In this document: piece after piece, positions 46,693 to 58,838 of the stretch
How the letters are laid out: each line of letters begins with the position of its first letter
Position numbering within the stretch: the first letter of the stretch is position 1
Assembly: GCA_026874595.1 (NCBI GenBank)
Contig: CM049318.1
Span: 57,147,750-57,211,749 of the forward strand
Source of the DNA: Sipunculus nudus
Taxonomy: Eukaryota; Annelida; Sipuncula; Golfingiida; Sipunculidae
Length of the DNA: 64,000 bases
Reading direction: 5' to 3'
The notes under the pieces: generated by a model
What the model was told of the DNA's origin: nothing
The model's database searches: none
What the model saw: only the letters and a program-made list of their open reading frames with translations
Translations under genes and position numbers: made by a program

Positions 46693-47408
46693 CAGGATAC
46701 GGGTAGGATAGATGTTGTGGACGATTTTCCACTGTAAGACTCTTAACCTGGTTTCTTTAGTACAAGTGTATATGTTTTTCCATGTAGCACTTTTTTATTT
46801 TTTTTTTCATATTTTTGGTTCCAGAACTTTTTAATTTGTGGGTGGCCTACGCCACCATTCGCTAAAGATAGTCTAATAGATCTCGCGGTTCAATTACTGA
46901 TTTCTTTACCCCTAAATAGAATCCCTGAATTTAGCGCCACCTGGCGGCTAAGTGAGCTATGCAAGACAGCTGTCTTTACTACATTATATTCCAGTAGTGT
47001 GCTCGGCCCACACCCCTTTTACTGCACTATCTCATCAAATGATAAAATCTGTCCGTTTTGGAATATATCTTCCATGTAGATAATATTTGCTTTTATCCAG
47101 TCTCTGAAGAACAGAACCGATTTTTTATACGTAAATGCCTCATTATTCCATATAACCCTCGATCTATATGTATTTTCTCCCATTGTACTAGTTTTATTAT
47201 ACGTTAGCCATGTGTTTAATAACCTTCTGTAGAAATCCGGTTTTATTTGATGCGTCCCTTTCATATTAATGGGGTTGACACTACTCTGAAATACAGAGAG
47301 ATGGTTTCCTATTTTCCCATAATAGTATAACGGAATGTTTTTCCAAGTTGTTTTATCGTTCCTCACCAATAATATTACCCATTTTAGGAGTAGAGCATGT
47401 TGTATATC

Positions 47409-47990
47409 TTAAACGTTAATGACTCCGAGTCCACCATTTTCATAATCAGATGACATTATTTTCCGTTTTACTTTTTCAAATGCTCTTTTGTTACTGAATT
47501 TTTTCTGCCAAATAAATTTGAAAATCATTTTATTTATGGTATTCATTACCTTTTCAGGCATATACAAAGCTTGCATAATGTATACCATCTGGGATATGAG
47601 AAAGGTTTTCACAATTATTATTTTCCCTATTATCGAGAGATTTCGCTTTTCCCATTTCTTAATTTCTTCATGTAATATTTTTACTCGGAGGTCCCAGTTG
47701 GTTTTTATATCTGATGCCGGCTTACAGCTGCTAAATTTGACCCCTAAAATTTTAATTTCACAGTTTGGATAGATATTCCATTTGATTTCTTCATATTTTT
47801 CTTGTTTATGTTTAAAGTTCCCTATCCATATAGCTTCCGTTTTATTTGGGTTTAACGCCATTCCAGAGATTTCTGTAAATTGCTTAATTTGTCTAAAGCA
47901 TAATCTGATATCTGCTTGATCTTTCATGAACAAAGTAACATCATCAGCATATAGTGCAATTTTAACATTGTTTACCGAGTAATTAGTCAA
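47409..47990 (-). pseudogene. LINE reverse transcriptase, C-terminal half
   Basis: 193 open codons within the unit B LINE: LYADD at residues 13-17, the primer-grip-like region ILGVKFSS at about 81-88, then the thumb/connection segment with KFIWQKK and GGLGVI. The reading continues in the same frame beyond a single TAA at about 47,409 for another 116 codons (to 47,019). No endonuclease is present because of 5' truncation. A non-functional fragment. Confidence 0.85.
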
Positions 47991-48087
47991 TGGTAGTTTA
48001 TTTTCTCTTTTATTTCAGTTGTTTGTCTGATTTTAATTGCCAAAAGTTCCAGGCCCAGAACAAAAACCAGGGGAGAAAATGGACACC

Positions 48088-48101
48088 CCATTGAAACCAT
48101 T
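48088..48101. repeat. target-site duplication, right copy
   Basis: CCATTGAAACCATT next to the 5'-truncated end of the LINE. Confidence 0.85.
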
Positions 48102-48154
48102 GATTTTCATATTAACCTCACTATAAATATAGAAAGTGCTTAACTTACATATAA

Positions 48155-48605
48155 AAATTATTATGCTTGGGGACTTTAATAAAGATGTCCCTAATACCAG
48201 TTGTCATAACCTAATTAATTATATGTGCAATCTACTTGACCTAAGTCAGCTGATAACCAGAGGTACATGTGTAACATCATCATCTGGAACACCATTTACT
48301 TAATATTTACATCACTTCCAAAGTTTCATGTAAATTGAGAAATATATAACAACACTCAGTGATCACTTTCCGATATATACACACATTAACTGTCCTGAAC
48401 GAATGCAGGTCCATTCAGAACTCACAAGCTGATATAATTGGAAATTTCACCTTACGTGTTTCATCAAAGGTTTAAATGTTACACAGGTAAATATTATATA
48501 TGCAATACATGAAGCTCTAACATTAGAAATTAACGGAAGCGTATGTTCACTGTTGCGTAAGTCACGCGTGAAAAATAGGAGACGATTCCACAAAATGATA
48601 TCCCC
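48155..48605 (+). mobile_element. LINE endonuclease fragment, unit B
   Basis: Counterpart of 32,805-33,240 (MLGDFNKDVPNTSC.., then LSDHFPIY). Because it is in both units, the LINE at 46,273 landed about 55 bp from an older LINE relic. Confidence 0.65.
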
Positions 48606-48859
48606 CTAATACTATGAAATATCGAGATTATAAATGATCCTCCTATCCTGCGGGGATCTTCTCAAGCTCTCCCTAATAATGTTTTTATTTTTTCCGACTC
48701 AGATTATTGATTGCGTTTGACAGTCATTCTTCATCACTGTTTTTAAGTCAATAATTATTTATTATTTTAATTCAACAATTAACAATTTGATGACGAATAA
48801 TACAATGCACATGATTGTACAGGACCCCCTGAAATATTTAATTATATAAGGTCGTTTTA

Positions 48860-51800
48860 AAGACTATTAGAATATAATAGAAATTTAGAAATTTCACCTT
48901 TGTCATATGCTATATGCCTTTCTGTAACCCCTGTCTGTGCCAACATTTTTGTAAAACATTGGAAACAATAAGAAACAAAGAGGAGTTGTGTACTCTCTTT
49001 GTTCATACAATACATATTTAAATAACATTCATTTCTGATTGATCATAAACTATTTGAGTTGAACGGGACAATACCATACAATATCAAATCAAATGACAGC
49101 TCCGGCATATTAGTAATTATATTATGTAGCCACGACTGTAATTTAAAATGCAAGTTTTTGGCAGCCATATATTCGAAAAATAAATGTAGGATACTTTCAT
49201 CATAAATGAAACAAAATGTACATCTACGTGTTTAGAATATTTTCTATTTATACGGGTTCTCATTCAGTGGAATATAGCTATTCACCAGTTAATACCGGAA
49301 TTTTCTCAAATTGGTTTCAAAAGGTGTTCTATAGTTAGCTTTTTATACATCCTACTCCACAATACTAATGTTTTTGTCATATTCAATGGAATTTAAGAAT
49401 TCTGAGCTATAGGAGGTTTCCAATTTATTTTTAATCAATCTACTATACATTATTCTCGAACATATATTTTTTATGTACACTAGCTCATTGGATGTTACAT
49501 AATCTCTGTATCAGTATCATCTAAGTATATTTTAGCTTTCAGAAACTGTCCTTACCACTGACACGGTATTGCATTCCTCTATGCAGATAATACATATAAT
49601 CAAGATGACTTAAATATAGCATATGTTATGCATCTCCCTTTCTCATCCACTAAATCTTAAATATATCAAATACACAAACTATGCAGTCACTTATTTTCAG
49701 ACATTTTATTCTCAATAATAAATTTGTTGTTTCACACACACTGAGACATTACCTCCTCCTGTGTTTTGGCTTTTTGACACATATTCTGCTCAGTCTTCAA
49801 AAATCTTAATATAAAATTTTGGTAAAATATAAGGTAAAATACGAACATCAAAATTACTTCTGGCACATCTTTATCGACCAATTGTTTTCATCTGGCGATT
49901 CATTATCTGAGTAATTAAAATTGGCTGATTATACACATAATTCTCTAAGTTTTTTTCTTACGTTCAACGTCTTGGACATTGATTCCCCCATTTGCATATT
50001 TTCAAATGATAATATTTTTTACCATTGGTCTTTTCCCCCTCCATATAAAGTAACAGAGAAGTATATTTATATGTTTCAATTTATGTTTTGGCGGTGTTTT
50101 AATTTTTTTCACACAAAAAAATCCTTTGATATTTCTCATGTACGGCAACTTCTGCCCTTCAATATAATGAACATTTCCGGCTTTTCCTGTATTGATAGAA
50201 ATGCTGCAAGTTGTGGTTATTCTGAACTCCTGTGAAACTAATTTTATTTACCAATTCCTTATTATGAGAAAAGTAAATTCCAAGTAAGTTAGATGCTTTT
50301 GTGAGGTCTATCCAACTCAGAGTATACGAATTTCTTGTGACATGCTTTGTAGACCCAATGCAAGCAATCTCAGATTAACTACTAGTTATCTTGAGTAAGG
50401 AAAAGTATTCAAATCTTTCAATAAAAGTTAGAACACATCCAATTGATTCAACATTTTCAACAAATATTGTTTAATCGTCAGCAAACATGCAAAGTTTGAT
50501 ATGTGTGGTTCCAATACCTATTCCTTTTATATTATAATAATTTTTTATCTTGATTGTCAATAATTCTATTACTAAAATGAATATATATCCAGCCAGTGTG
50601 TCACTCGTTGTGATTGGAAATAACCATCGGTAAATTCATTGTTCAAAACCTAACTTTGTTCATCAGTAAGTAACAATTTACATGAAAGCATCATCAAAAA
50701 CCAAAATACCTAAATGTTTCATACTTAAATCTACGATCATCACTATCGAAAGCAACCTCTGGATCAGCTGCAAACATTATTTCAGTTTTGTTCTCCTATA
50801 AATCATCCTTGTATGAAGGCATACTAGTCATTGTTTTATTTGTTTTTGAAGATGTCTTCCTATTCTCTTTGCTAAACTTTTACTCAATATTTTTAAATCA
50901 ACATTTATCAAGCTTCATCCACCTATGGTTTAATATCCTTTCCTGGTTTTACAATTAACACGACAATGGCTTGTTTTTGAGATGCGGCCAAAGATTCATG
51001 TTAATAATTTTCATTTAATTTGTGAAACACTTAACACACTCATTGAATAAAGCTAGATAAAAGCCTTTGCCAGTCCAATATAACCTCGGTTTATTATTTT
51101 TCATTTCATTAAAACAGGAATACACCTCATTCCTTGTAATAATTCCCCCATGATTTTGTTTCAGCCTCACTGAAAGCATTGGCATTTACAGGAAGGCCTT
51201 CAAAATAACTGTGTAACTCTTGCTCAGTGTCAACAGATTTTTTTCTTGTATTTATCAATAAAAGAATTCTTTAAAAAATGACATAATTACTGAATATCAT
51301 ACACTTTCTTTCCAATCCACTGTTAGAATTTCCACACCTTTCCTATAATTTTCTTTTGAGTTTCAGGAGGTATTGAACTCCACTTGCCTTGCTGTAATCA
51401 CTGTGCCCCCGATCTTACAATAATACAGTTGTCCTTTAGTTATATTATCATAATGTTTCTGTAGTCTCTGCTTCATATAATGATATGCCTGATGAGTCTC
51501 TATTTCACCTGTGCTCTTTATGTCTTGTTCTAAATTGAACACTTCTTCTTCTTAAAATTTCCCTTTTTCCTAAAAGATTTTAGCTTTTTATTGACTATAT
51601 TTAATGATATGCTCTCTTATCTTGTATTTCAAGTACTCCCACAAAAATCTTGTTGTTTTACTTTTTATTTTGTTTGTCTATACATAAATATATCATATCA
51701 TAGCACATGTATTTTTATTATTTATAAAATCATTATCAAAAGACAAGTGAGATGGTGCCCTGTAAACATTCTTAATTTTTTAAACAAGACTATTGAGTGG

Positions 51801-51870
51801 CCAGTGTTTACGACAGGAATCATCTCACAGCATTCAACAAGTGGCTGATTAGTGTTTGATATAAAAAAAA
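48860..51870 (-). mobile_element. decayed LINE (RT part), unit B
   Basis: Counterpart of 33,520-36,514, including KLCMFADD near 50,490 and the FIW-RGK-type segment near 50,040. The EN-encoding end is missing (deleted, see 36,515-37,687). Confidence 0.7.
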
Positions 51871-53312
51871 CTAATAAATATAACTTCCAAAATGAGGATG
51901 GCATCCTATGCATGAAAAAGAATGACAGGCGGTGATAGTCTATCTCACATTAGGCTTTTTTTAAATATAAATGTCATTGTTAAATAAAATGTTAAATTGT
52001 GTGGTAAGATCAGGTTATACTAAAAACCGTTAAACCTTGCCTAAGGTCACCTTGGTTTACTGTTCACTTCAAAATTGCGACAATTTTTTTCCTCTTTATT
52101 TTACTCGTTATATCACATTGGTTATTCAATTTGCACGCTATTATTAACGAGTAGATATTCTTTTCCCCTAGGCCCAGATAATAGGCCTTATGACAGGTCT
52201 TTATATATTTGTCATTCTTTATAATACAATGCTTCATATTTTGCCTTTCGACTGTTAAACCTACAAGTGTGGTCGCTTGGATAACATGCATATATGCCAA
52301 TGGCGTATGTGGCTATATTATGAATTGTCTTTCACCTGTGTAGAAAAGGCATCTTATTGAGGAAGCTTTCATTTTCCCAATAATTTCCCTTCCGCGTATG
52401 AAACGAATTTTAAACCCGTTTGAACAAACAGTCAATTAAAGTGTATGGGAAATATTGGATCAATACCGTTTCCTTTTGATTTCCACTATTTAAAGGATAA
52501 TTAACTTACCTGCTACTAGTCTACTGGGCGGTCTGTGTCGTATACCTGTAGTTTAACGCAGGCTGAAAGTTTCGCCTGTAGCTTGTCCAATGCATAATCA
52601 GGCAGAGTTATGGATTTTATATTCCAGATCCATGTAGCTGCTACACAGTGCATCAGAACGTGGCGCCGCCTGTTGGACTTGTTATCTTTTAACGTAAATG
52701 GACACGTGTGAAAACAATGGCGGTCCCATAACGAGTTTTACTCGTGAAACTCTTTTCGTGACAATTGCTACGAGCTTTGGATTTTTTTTAAAAATAAGGA
52801 CCCCTCTTCAATATAGTAAACACAAAGACTCTTACGCTTAAATGAGTTGTAAAAAATGAAGTGGAACCACAGGACAGTGGAATCCAATGTGTCAAGGAAA
52901 TCACGTAACTCGAGTCTGGGAGCGTTGTGTTAATTATTAAAAGAAGAAATTAAACTTGTTGAACCTCGTGCACATGTTTCCATGTAAAACATTAAAAAGG
53001 CAATTGAAAACAAAGAACACAATTTTCGCCAACGGAATGCGGCATTGAAATAAAAAAAGACAGTCGCAGATTGTTTCGTTGTGACACTGATATCAAAAAA
53101 TATTGGTTGGCAATTAAGTGAACTTGTAGTTTCTCATGAACTAAAACATGAACGTTGTGTGGACAAAAAAACATGTTGAGAAACAAGTTTTGATTACAAC
53201 TCTTCCATATTCACTTGACGCTGTGGAAAGTGATGCAGCTCGACCTGAGTTAAGTGGTAATAATGAAGTAAGCAGTGGTGAAAAAGTCAGCCTTAAGCCC
53301 AAAATACACTAA
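51871..53312. other. unit B non-coding stretch
   Basis: Counterpart of 37,688-39,128. No gene supported. Confidence 0.5.
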
Positions 53313-54433
53313 GGCCGTGTACAGACTAAGATGGATCTCAGATGTCAGATCGATCCTATCGAGGCCGGCTATGTTCACACAACACAACATTCAGTCAGTG
53401 GAACCGACTTCGTTGTGTTATCAACAGGTCTCAGCGAAACCTCACGCAAACCCTTGAAAAATAGCCAGGCAAAGCATCCTGGGTATTCCAACATGGCTTC
53501 TCCCATCATGTCGACAGTGTACTCCTTGCGTTTGCTTTGTGTAGTGTTACGTGTAACTAAACTTTCAACCGGATTCCAGACGCAAACATCTCAACTGAAG
53601 AAAGACTCTTTAAATGATAATATTTATAATAGACGATTCATTATATACAATATATACAAGAATACAAAATGTTTGGTTCACATAAAAGTCTGTCAAAGTG
53701 AGACACCCACATTATAGAATACTTAGCTCAAAATGAAGTGTAGTAGGAGTGCCTCCTATCAATAATTCAGTGCGAGTGCGAGTACAAGTGCAGGTACGGG
53801 CCCTGGAGCTGCGTTAGAGCCGTTCACGATAAAAATTCATCCTCAAACGAAACAAAGTTTAAATGTCCAAAACCAGGCCTGGCGAGCTCCATCACACGTT
53901 CAAATAATAATTGCAGCCCATACGGGATCGGGCATTTGATGCTGTTATTGCTCTACACGACGTGAAGTCGTACCGTTCACAAAAAGAAACAAATTCCAGT
54001 AAATAAAAAGAGTCCCATGTTTGTATGTTGTCTTCTGTGGTGTTATGCTTCAACGCTCCCCGTTCGACAACCGGTAACCTGTAGGACCCCCGACGTCATC
54101 AACGTCTCTACAGAACCACTTAACAGTAGTTTCATTATTGGTATCCCTGGTGCTTTTATTTCAGTTTAGGACTGAAATTCAGAATTCTGAATTCTGAATT
54201 CTGACGAGGAGAAACAAACGAGTTACTTTTGCGCCATCTGTCAGCCAACGCGCACACTATGGAGTTCGATCCAAATATAGACCGCCTGCCTTTACATACG
54301 GGAACACAAGCCGTCTGTAGGCGGTCTCAAAGAGATCGATTTTAAGCAGACCACATCGAGGGCTGGTCCCATTGAGTCTAGTCGCATCTAGATCGGTCTT
54401 TATCCCCGAAATATACCTTGCCTGTACACGGCC
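53313..54433. mobile_element. non-autonomous PIF/Harbinger-like element, unit B
   Basis: Same element as 39,129-40,275, 1,121 bp, flanked by TAA on both sides. The left end GGCCGTGTACAGACTA is closer to the inverted right end than in unit A. Small internal differences include an extra GAATTCT unit near 54,190. Confidence 0.62.
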
Positions 54434-55189
54434 TAACGCGCTAGCGACGCGCGCATCGAGCGTCACGCTTCAAGGGTCAAATCTGGAAAAAGTCGCTCCA
54501 CTCTATCAATGACACGACGGACTAACGCGCGCGTCAAGCTTCAGCTTTCGCTCCTGGAGCAATTAACTTTTAATCGTGACGCGCGCTGCTGCGTGGGAAA
54601 CCCGAACATTGACGTCACTTTAAAGAGGATTTCCCTCCACAAAACTCGCATTCTATTTTAAACTGCGGGTAAAACGTTTGTAATAATACATTGAACTATA
54701 ATTATTGATATGTATTCTGATAGAAAACTGGCAACAAAACAACCCAAATATATAAATATTGTTAAAAAATGACTGAGTTCTGTCATATTTAGAACATGTT
54801 TGGTCACAAAGAGATACATTTTTGTATACAATTAAACCAATGCTGATTATCTATTTTTACAAAGATAAACAAACTATACAACAGGTGCTTGGTTAATATT
54901 TGTGTAATCGCTCCGTCATCTGAAATACTTAACTTCTGAGAGGCAACTGTTGGAGATTCTAATATATTAATTTAAAGCCTGATGTTACTGGAGAATTTTT
55001 GGAATATGCAGACTAATACTATGGACAAAAATGAGCCTTTGTATGAGTTGCTACGGCCCCAAAATGATAATCCCATATTAAGCAATTGGTCCTTAATCAG
55101 TATTTGTGTCAAAATGTGTCATTATACGTCTGCCAGGTGGCGTAAGGTATAATACTTTTCCTTCGATTTGTCTGATAGCAAATGAAAAA
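54434..55189. other. CpG-dense patch and right end of unit B
   Basis: Counterpart of 40,276-41,033. The homology to unit A ends at GCAAATGAAAAA (55,189) and is followed by unrelated TGCTCATTAAG. Confidence 0.6.
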
Positions 55190-55590
55190 TGCTCATTAAG
55201 CTTTTATTGAAATTTTGTGGATAGTCACCAAACGCCCAATGGCACAATCAATTTCATTTTTGGAAGGTAATCTCAATAGCCATAACAAGTTAAATCCAAT
55301 GTATTGGGACCTATTGTTATATCAATTTCATTATAATAGGGTTAATCATCGTTAAAAACTGATCAATCTCTACTTGAGGTGACCTAGGATAAGGTTGAAC
55401 ATGACAATAGTGTTTACCTAGAGCGCAAAGATCATTCGGGCAGAGGTTTGTTGTTCCTGACGACGTACTTAAGAGAATAATTGCCAAATTCCAATGGGTA
55501 CGTACTCATGAAATGAATTACATTTAATTCAAACATACGTCAATTAGCAGGCCAGATTATGACTGGAGTAAATAGGCACCATTTGATTAA
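55190..55590. other. intergenic, nothing recognised
   Basis: No open frame or repeat identified between unit B and the 3' end of gene copy 2. Confidence 0.5.
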
Positions 55591-55599
55591 CAAAAACCC

Positions 55600-56666
55600 A
55601 TATTAGAGGAATAACAAAGAGCTTTGTTGAGACATGTAACGTAACAGTATGTAACAACACCATAACCACATTATTTATAATAAGTATATACAGGATGCGT
55701 ATCTACTAAAAAAAGATTTGGGTTTTCAGTACCAAGTCAGCCCGGTTGCAAGATCTTTATTCCTATTTTTGGTATAAAATTACTTTTTTAATAAATACTT
55801 TTTTGAACTCCAGGCGCCCCTTAATTTCTTTTAAGAGAATAAAAAGGTAAAATTTTGATAACATTTCGTTTCACAATGATGTGCTTTTACCTGTGTAGCG
55901 AAGAAGTCCTATTAATATCATGTTGTCCCTTGATCATATGAAATTTTCCTTCAGCATAAACATTAATTGATTTTATGAAGTAAGTGCACGATCAATACAT
56001 TTCTCACAAAGTAGACACTGTGGTTACACTGTGTATATACAGTTATGTAAAGAGTGATACACAATAATATGTGATTACGTTCCTTTCTAAAATGTGTTTT
56101 GCCCTGTTTCAAACTTGTCAAATCTCATACATTCAGACAACGAAAACACAGTACCTTATAATTATACACAGTTTCCGAAAATTAAAGATAATACTCTATT
56201 AACTATATTACTTATTCTAAATGTAATAGGTTTTCATGGTACAGAATACTACAGAACAGAGAATCCTAAGTAATAATAAAAATAAAAATAATAAATATAT
56301 ATATACAACTTCATTTTTATTTAATGTTATGTTATTGTTAAGGAAAAGGCGCTGACGTGTGATAAATCACGGTATTAAACTTTGCAATTGAATTATTACA
56401 CTTGGTTAAAGAAAAGTGCCTTGCAACAGTAATTCGGGTCTGGGAAGTTTATGCTTAGCTCTTGTGGTAGTTACATCTGCATCTAGCGGGACTTTTCACA
56501 TAGAAAGTCTGCCAACATTTCAGAGTAGAAAAATTGTCATATCCAAAATTCCATTGAAAAATCAACAACCGTTTGTGTCTTTTCTAACAACAATCACTAT
56601 GTGCTCCAAAGTTTTCGTTATAATCCGGTATATTGGTAATTCTGCCGCATCTTTTTTATCGGCCGA

Positions 56667-56752
<86 letters not shown>

Positions 56753-57000
56753 AGGGTTATGTTAGGATCAGCCAAGTTATTCGAGGCACAGAGAACGAGG
56801 GCGAATACTTCAGATATTGGATATACACTTTCTTTTGGACATTTACATTGTATTTTTTTATTCCTAATCTATAGGCGGATATTGTTATTATCGTCTGTTT
56901 ATAGAAATATGTTGCATAATGAAAATAACCATTGCATTGCAGTTTCCGTATGACTGGGGTCACGACTGACGATAGGCCTTTTTCACTTCAATGTAAATAC
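55600..57000 (-). other. 3' UTR of EGF/mucin-like gene copy 2
   Basis: Aligns with the copy 1 3' UTR. The end block is ATGTCTCAACAAAGCTCTTT (minus strand, near 55,635), where the poly(A) hexamer is AACAAA rather than AATAAA. It contains a long (TA)n tract. The 152-codon plus-strand frame at 56,416-56,874 is an artefact of that tract. Confidence 0.55.
56670..56750. repeat. (TA)n microsatellite, longest in the window
   Basis: About 40 uninterrupted units inside the copy 2 3' UTR. Confidence 0.97.
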
Positions 57001-57227
57001 CTACTGAGTCGTGATTTTATGGCTAGCTTGACATCTTGGTACGATGTGACGTACACGTGCCCTGGCGTCTTGCAAATTCTCTTTCAGGTACACGAAGCTT
57101 TTGTAGTAGATGTTTAGGTCAAGGATGAATAGCCCAACCAGGAAGGCAATGATGATCAGAAGTCCCGTCAAGCCCATGATTGCTGCTCCTTTCGCCTCAA
57201 CTGGCTCGTCTTCGACCACAATAACTC
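57001..57227 (-). CDS. terminal exon, copy 2: TM helix and cytoplasmic tail
   Basis: Acceptor GTGTGTTACAG precedes 57,227. Entered in phase 1, it encodes 74 residues to TAG at 57,001. Layout as in copy 1: VIVVEDEPVEAKGAA, a hydrophobic helix (MGLTGLLIIIAFLVGLFIL), then LNIYYKSFVYLKENLQDAR and a short divergent end. Differences from copy 1 inside the helix are all hydrophobic-for-hydrophobic or A/T exchanges. It splices from 57,501 (..LQEVK-G-VIVVED). The conserved tail between paralogues suggests an intracellular partner; none is known to me. Confidence 0.72.
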
Positions 57228-57500
57228 CTGTAACACACATCATTATGTATGAATAATGATGCAAAGTTTTTTGTTTGCCCAGGGCTATCAGAAAATGTTT
57301 CAGGTTTACCTTACACGCTGGCATAAGATCCTGTCTTCACAGATTTTTTAAACCTTTTTTTATGCCTCAGCCCTCTAATCAATGTTATTTTAGTTATATC
57401 TACTTTTTCCGTTTTTGTCTCATTTTTTTTCATTATTTTTCTACGAAATGATAAGCAAAACTAGCCAGCTGGAAATGAATAAGGATATCTATGGTGCTAC

Positions 57501-57692
57501 CTTTAACTTCTTGAAGCCAAGGAAATTGGTTTTTTTGCAGCGTCTGTGATGCCTGCGTCTGTGGTTTTGTTGTCTCTGGTACTGGTGTCTGTGGTGGCGA
57601 CGTCTGTGGTGGCGACGTCTGTGGTAGTGTTGACTCGGGTGGTGTCGTCTGTGGTGGCGATGTCCGTGGTGATATTGTTGTTACCGAGACAT
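57501..57692 (-). CDS. stalk exon, copy 2: Thr/Pro/Gln-rich
   Basis: Acceptor GTTAAATTTAAAG and donor G|GTAGCACC. 192 nt, symmetrical phase 1-1, 63 codons. It begins VSVTTISPRTSPPQTTPP, has repeats of TSPPQ and PQT, and ends KNQFPWLQEVK, matching the end of the copy 1 stalk (EEQFPWLQDIE). It is half the length of the copy 1 stalk, as expected for a slippage-prone mucin-like repeat. Upstream of the acceptor the copy 1 hydrophobic frame is not conserved (two stops), which argues that this is an internal exon rather than a signal-peptide exon. Confidence 0.68.
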
Positions 57693-57996
57693 CTTTAAAT
57701 TTAACAAAGGTTAAATTTTATATTATCATAGAGTAAAATTAACAAGTTGTTGTGCTGTTGGGTTTGTGTGTGAGCTGTATTTCCATGTGCGCGTTATTGT
57801 GAATATGCGTGAAAAAAATCGTTAATAAGATTTTGTAACTCAGGTGTTGCCACGTTCCGTATGAGTATATGCGTATGTACGTATATGCTTGAACTTGCGC
57901 ATTCCCGATGAAAATAACATCACAAGCACTGAGGGAGTAAAGACCTGCTGAATCCATCGTACCGCATTATACTTCTGCGAGTTTACGTATATATGC

Positions 57997-58486
57997 TGTT
58001 ACGGAACCTAATATAAACAAATCACGTATGCGTGATGAACACAAATTTTGTAATGGAGATAAAAAAAAATCAGATTCTGTAACACTAGGAAGCGTGAAAT
58101 GCCTAGGGGAATGAATAAAGAAGTCAGTTTTTTTTGTGAACAAATAACTATAATTTATTCTTAAAATAACCCTAACAATACAATACACTAAATCGATACA
58201 ATTATACAGTAAAACAGCGGTATAGCAACAAGTCAATACAATCACACAGAAAATAATGTGCACAGTAGCTGGTTACCAACACCATCTCCACGATAAGTTC
58301 TTTAAATGTATACTCTCAGAGAATGACAGTCCAGTGGAAAGTTCTTGCAACAACCCAGAAAGTAAACTGAAGTCCAAATGCATAAAGTCCAGGAGAAAGT
58401 CTTTGAAAATCTATAATTGCCGCATTCGTCGGATAAGGTCCCAGAAACTGACACACGCTTCTGCGTCCGCTGGAATCTGCTCTGCT

Positions 58487-58529
<43 letters not shown>

Positions 58530-58838
58530 GTTCTAAAACACAGTCCTTTTATATACCTTCACACCCCAAGCCGAGAATTTTCCACTTCTCGAACAGTCTT
58601 AAGGATCCTACGCAACACAGAAAACACGCGTTTCAGGAATTCTCTAGAAAATCAGCGCTGTCTATCTCTACATACCAGGCTCATCACGTGAACTCGGCCA
58701 GGCGTGAAAACCCAAGCCTCACATGACAACGAGAGTTCAACCAGTACTGTTTAAATATAGAATGTAATACGCGGCCAGACACCAGTGCCACAACAGGAGT
58801 TACGCCCGTGTCACATAATAAAAAGAGCACCTGTAACA
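57997..58838 (-). mobile_element. solo LTR of an LTR retrotransposon
   Basis: 842 bp with ends TGTTAC...GTAACA, flanked by ATGC (57,993-57,996) and ACGC (58,839-58,842), a 4-bp target duplication with one mismatch. The uninterrupted site is ACGC at 12,936-12,939 in copy 1. On the minus strand it has a TATA box (GGTATATAAAAGG, about 58,557-58,545) and AATAAA (58,159-58,154), in the order expected of U3-R-U5. No gag or pol sequence and no second LTR are visible. It contains (TC)n at 58,489-58,525, which generates the spurious plus-strand frame 58,256-58,726. Confidence 0.78.
58489..58525. repeat. (TC)n microsatellite inside the LTR
   Basis: About 18 TC units just downstream of the TATA box on the LTR's own strand, where transcription would start. 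Confidence 0.95.

Larger units (their letters stand above)
46273..48087 (-). mobile_element. 5'-truncated LINE inserted only in unit B
   Basis: Flanked by CCATTGAAACCATT at 46,259-46,272 and 48,088-48,101, with the single unoccupied copy at 32,732-32,745 in unit A. The 3' end is a run of A (T8 or more on the plus strand) after TTATTAAT. Starting at the truncated 5' end, the minus strand encodes GCPFSPLVFVLGLELLAIKI, then after a frame change LYADDVTLFMKD with the YADD catalytic box, LNPNKTEAIWIG, FIWQKKFSNKRAF and YENGGLGVIN. After one in-frame stop come RNDKTTWKNIPLYYYGK and more. It ends with a zf-RVT-like CFYCNEVEFVEHFFFNC segment (about 46,650-46,600). Frameshifts plus one stop mean it is dead, but it is much less decayed than the other LINEs here. 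Confidence 0.9.
41037..55189 (+). repeat. tandem duplication, unit B (14.2 kb)
   Basis: Direct repeat of unit A in the same orientation; see 27,879-41,036 for the length accounting. It begins inside the RT-downstream part of the plus-strand LINE whose 5' half is present only in front of unit A, which shows that the left border of the duplication is not an element border. Confidence 0.92.

Noticed and set aside
56416-56874. 152-codon plus-strand frame with a long YIYI run
   Set aside because: It lies antisense to the copy 2 3' UTR and is held open by the (TA)n tract, which encodes YI repeats without stops. Not conserved at 11,400.
58256-58726. 156-codon plus-strand frame with an SLSLSL run
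   Set aside because: Inside and antisense to the solo LTR, kept open by (TC)n. No domain.
58078-58815. Shorter LTR boundaries (TGTAACA...TGTCACA)
   Set aside because: The flanks did not match as target duplications. Comparison with the empty site in copy 1 places the borders at 57,997 and 58,838.
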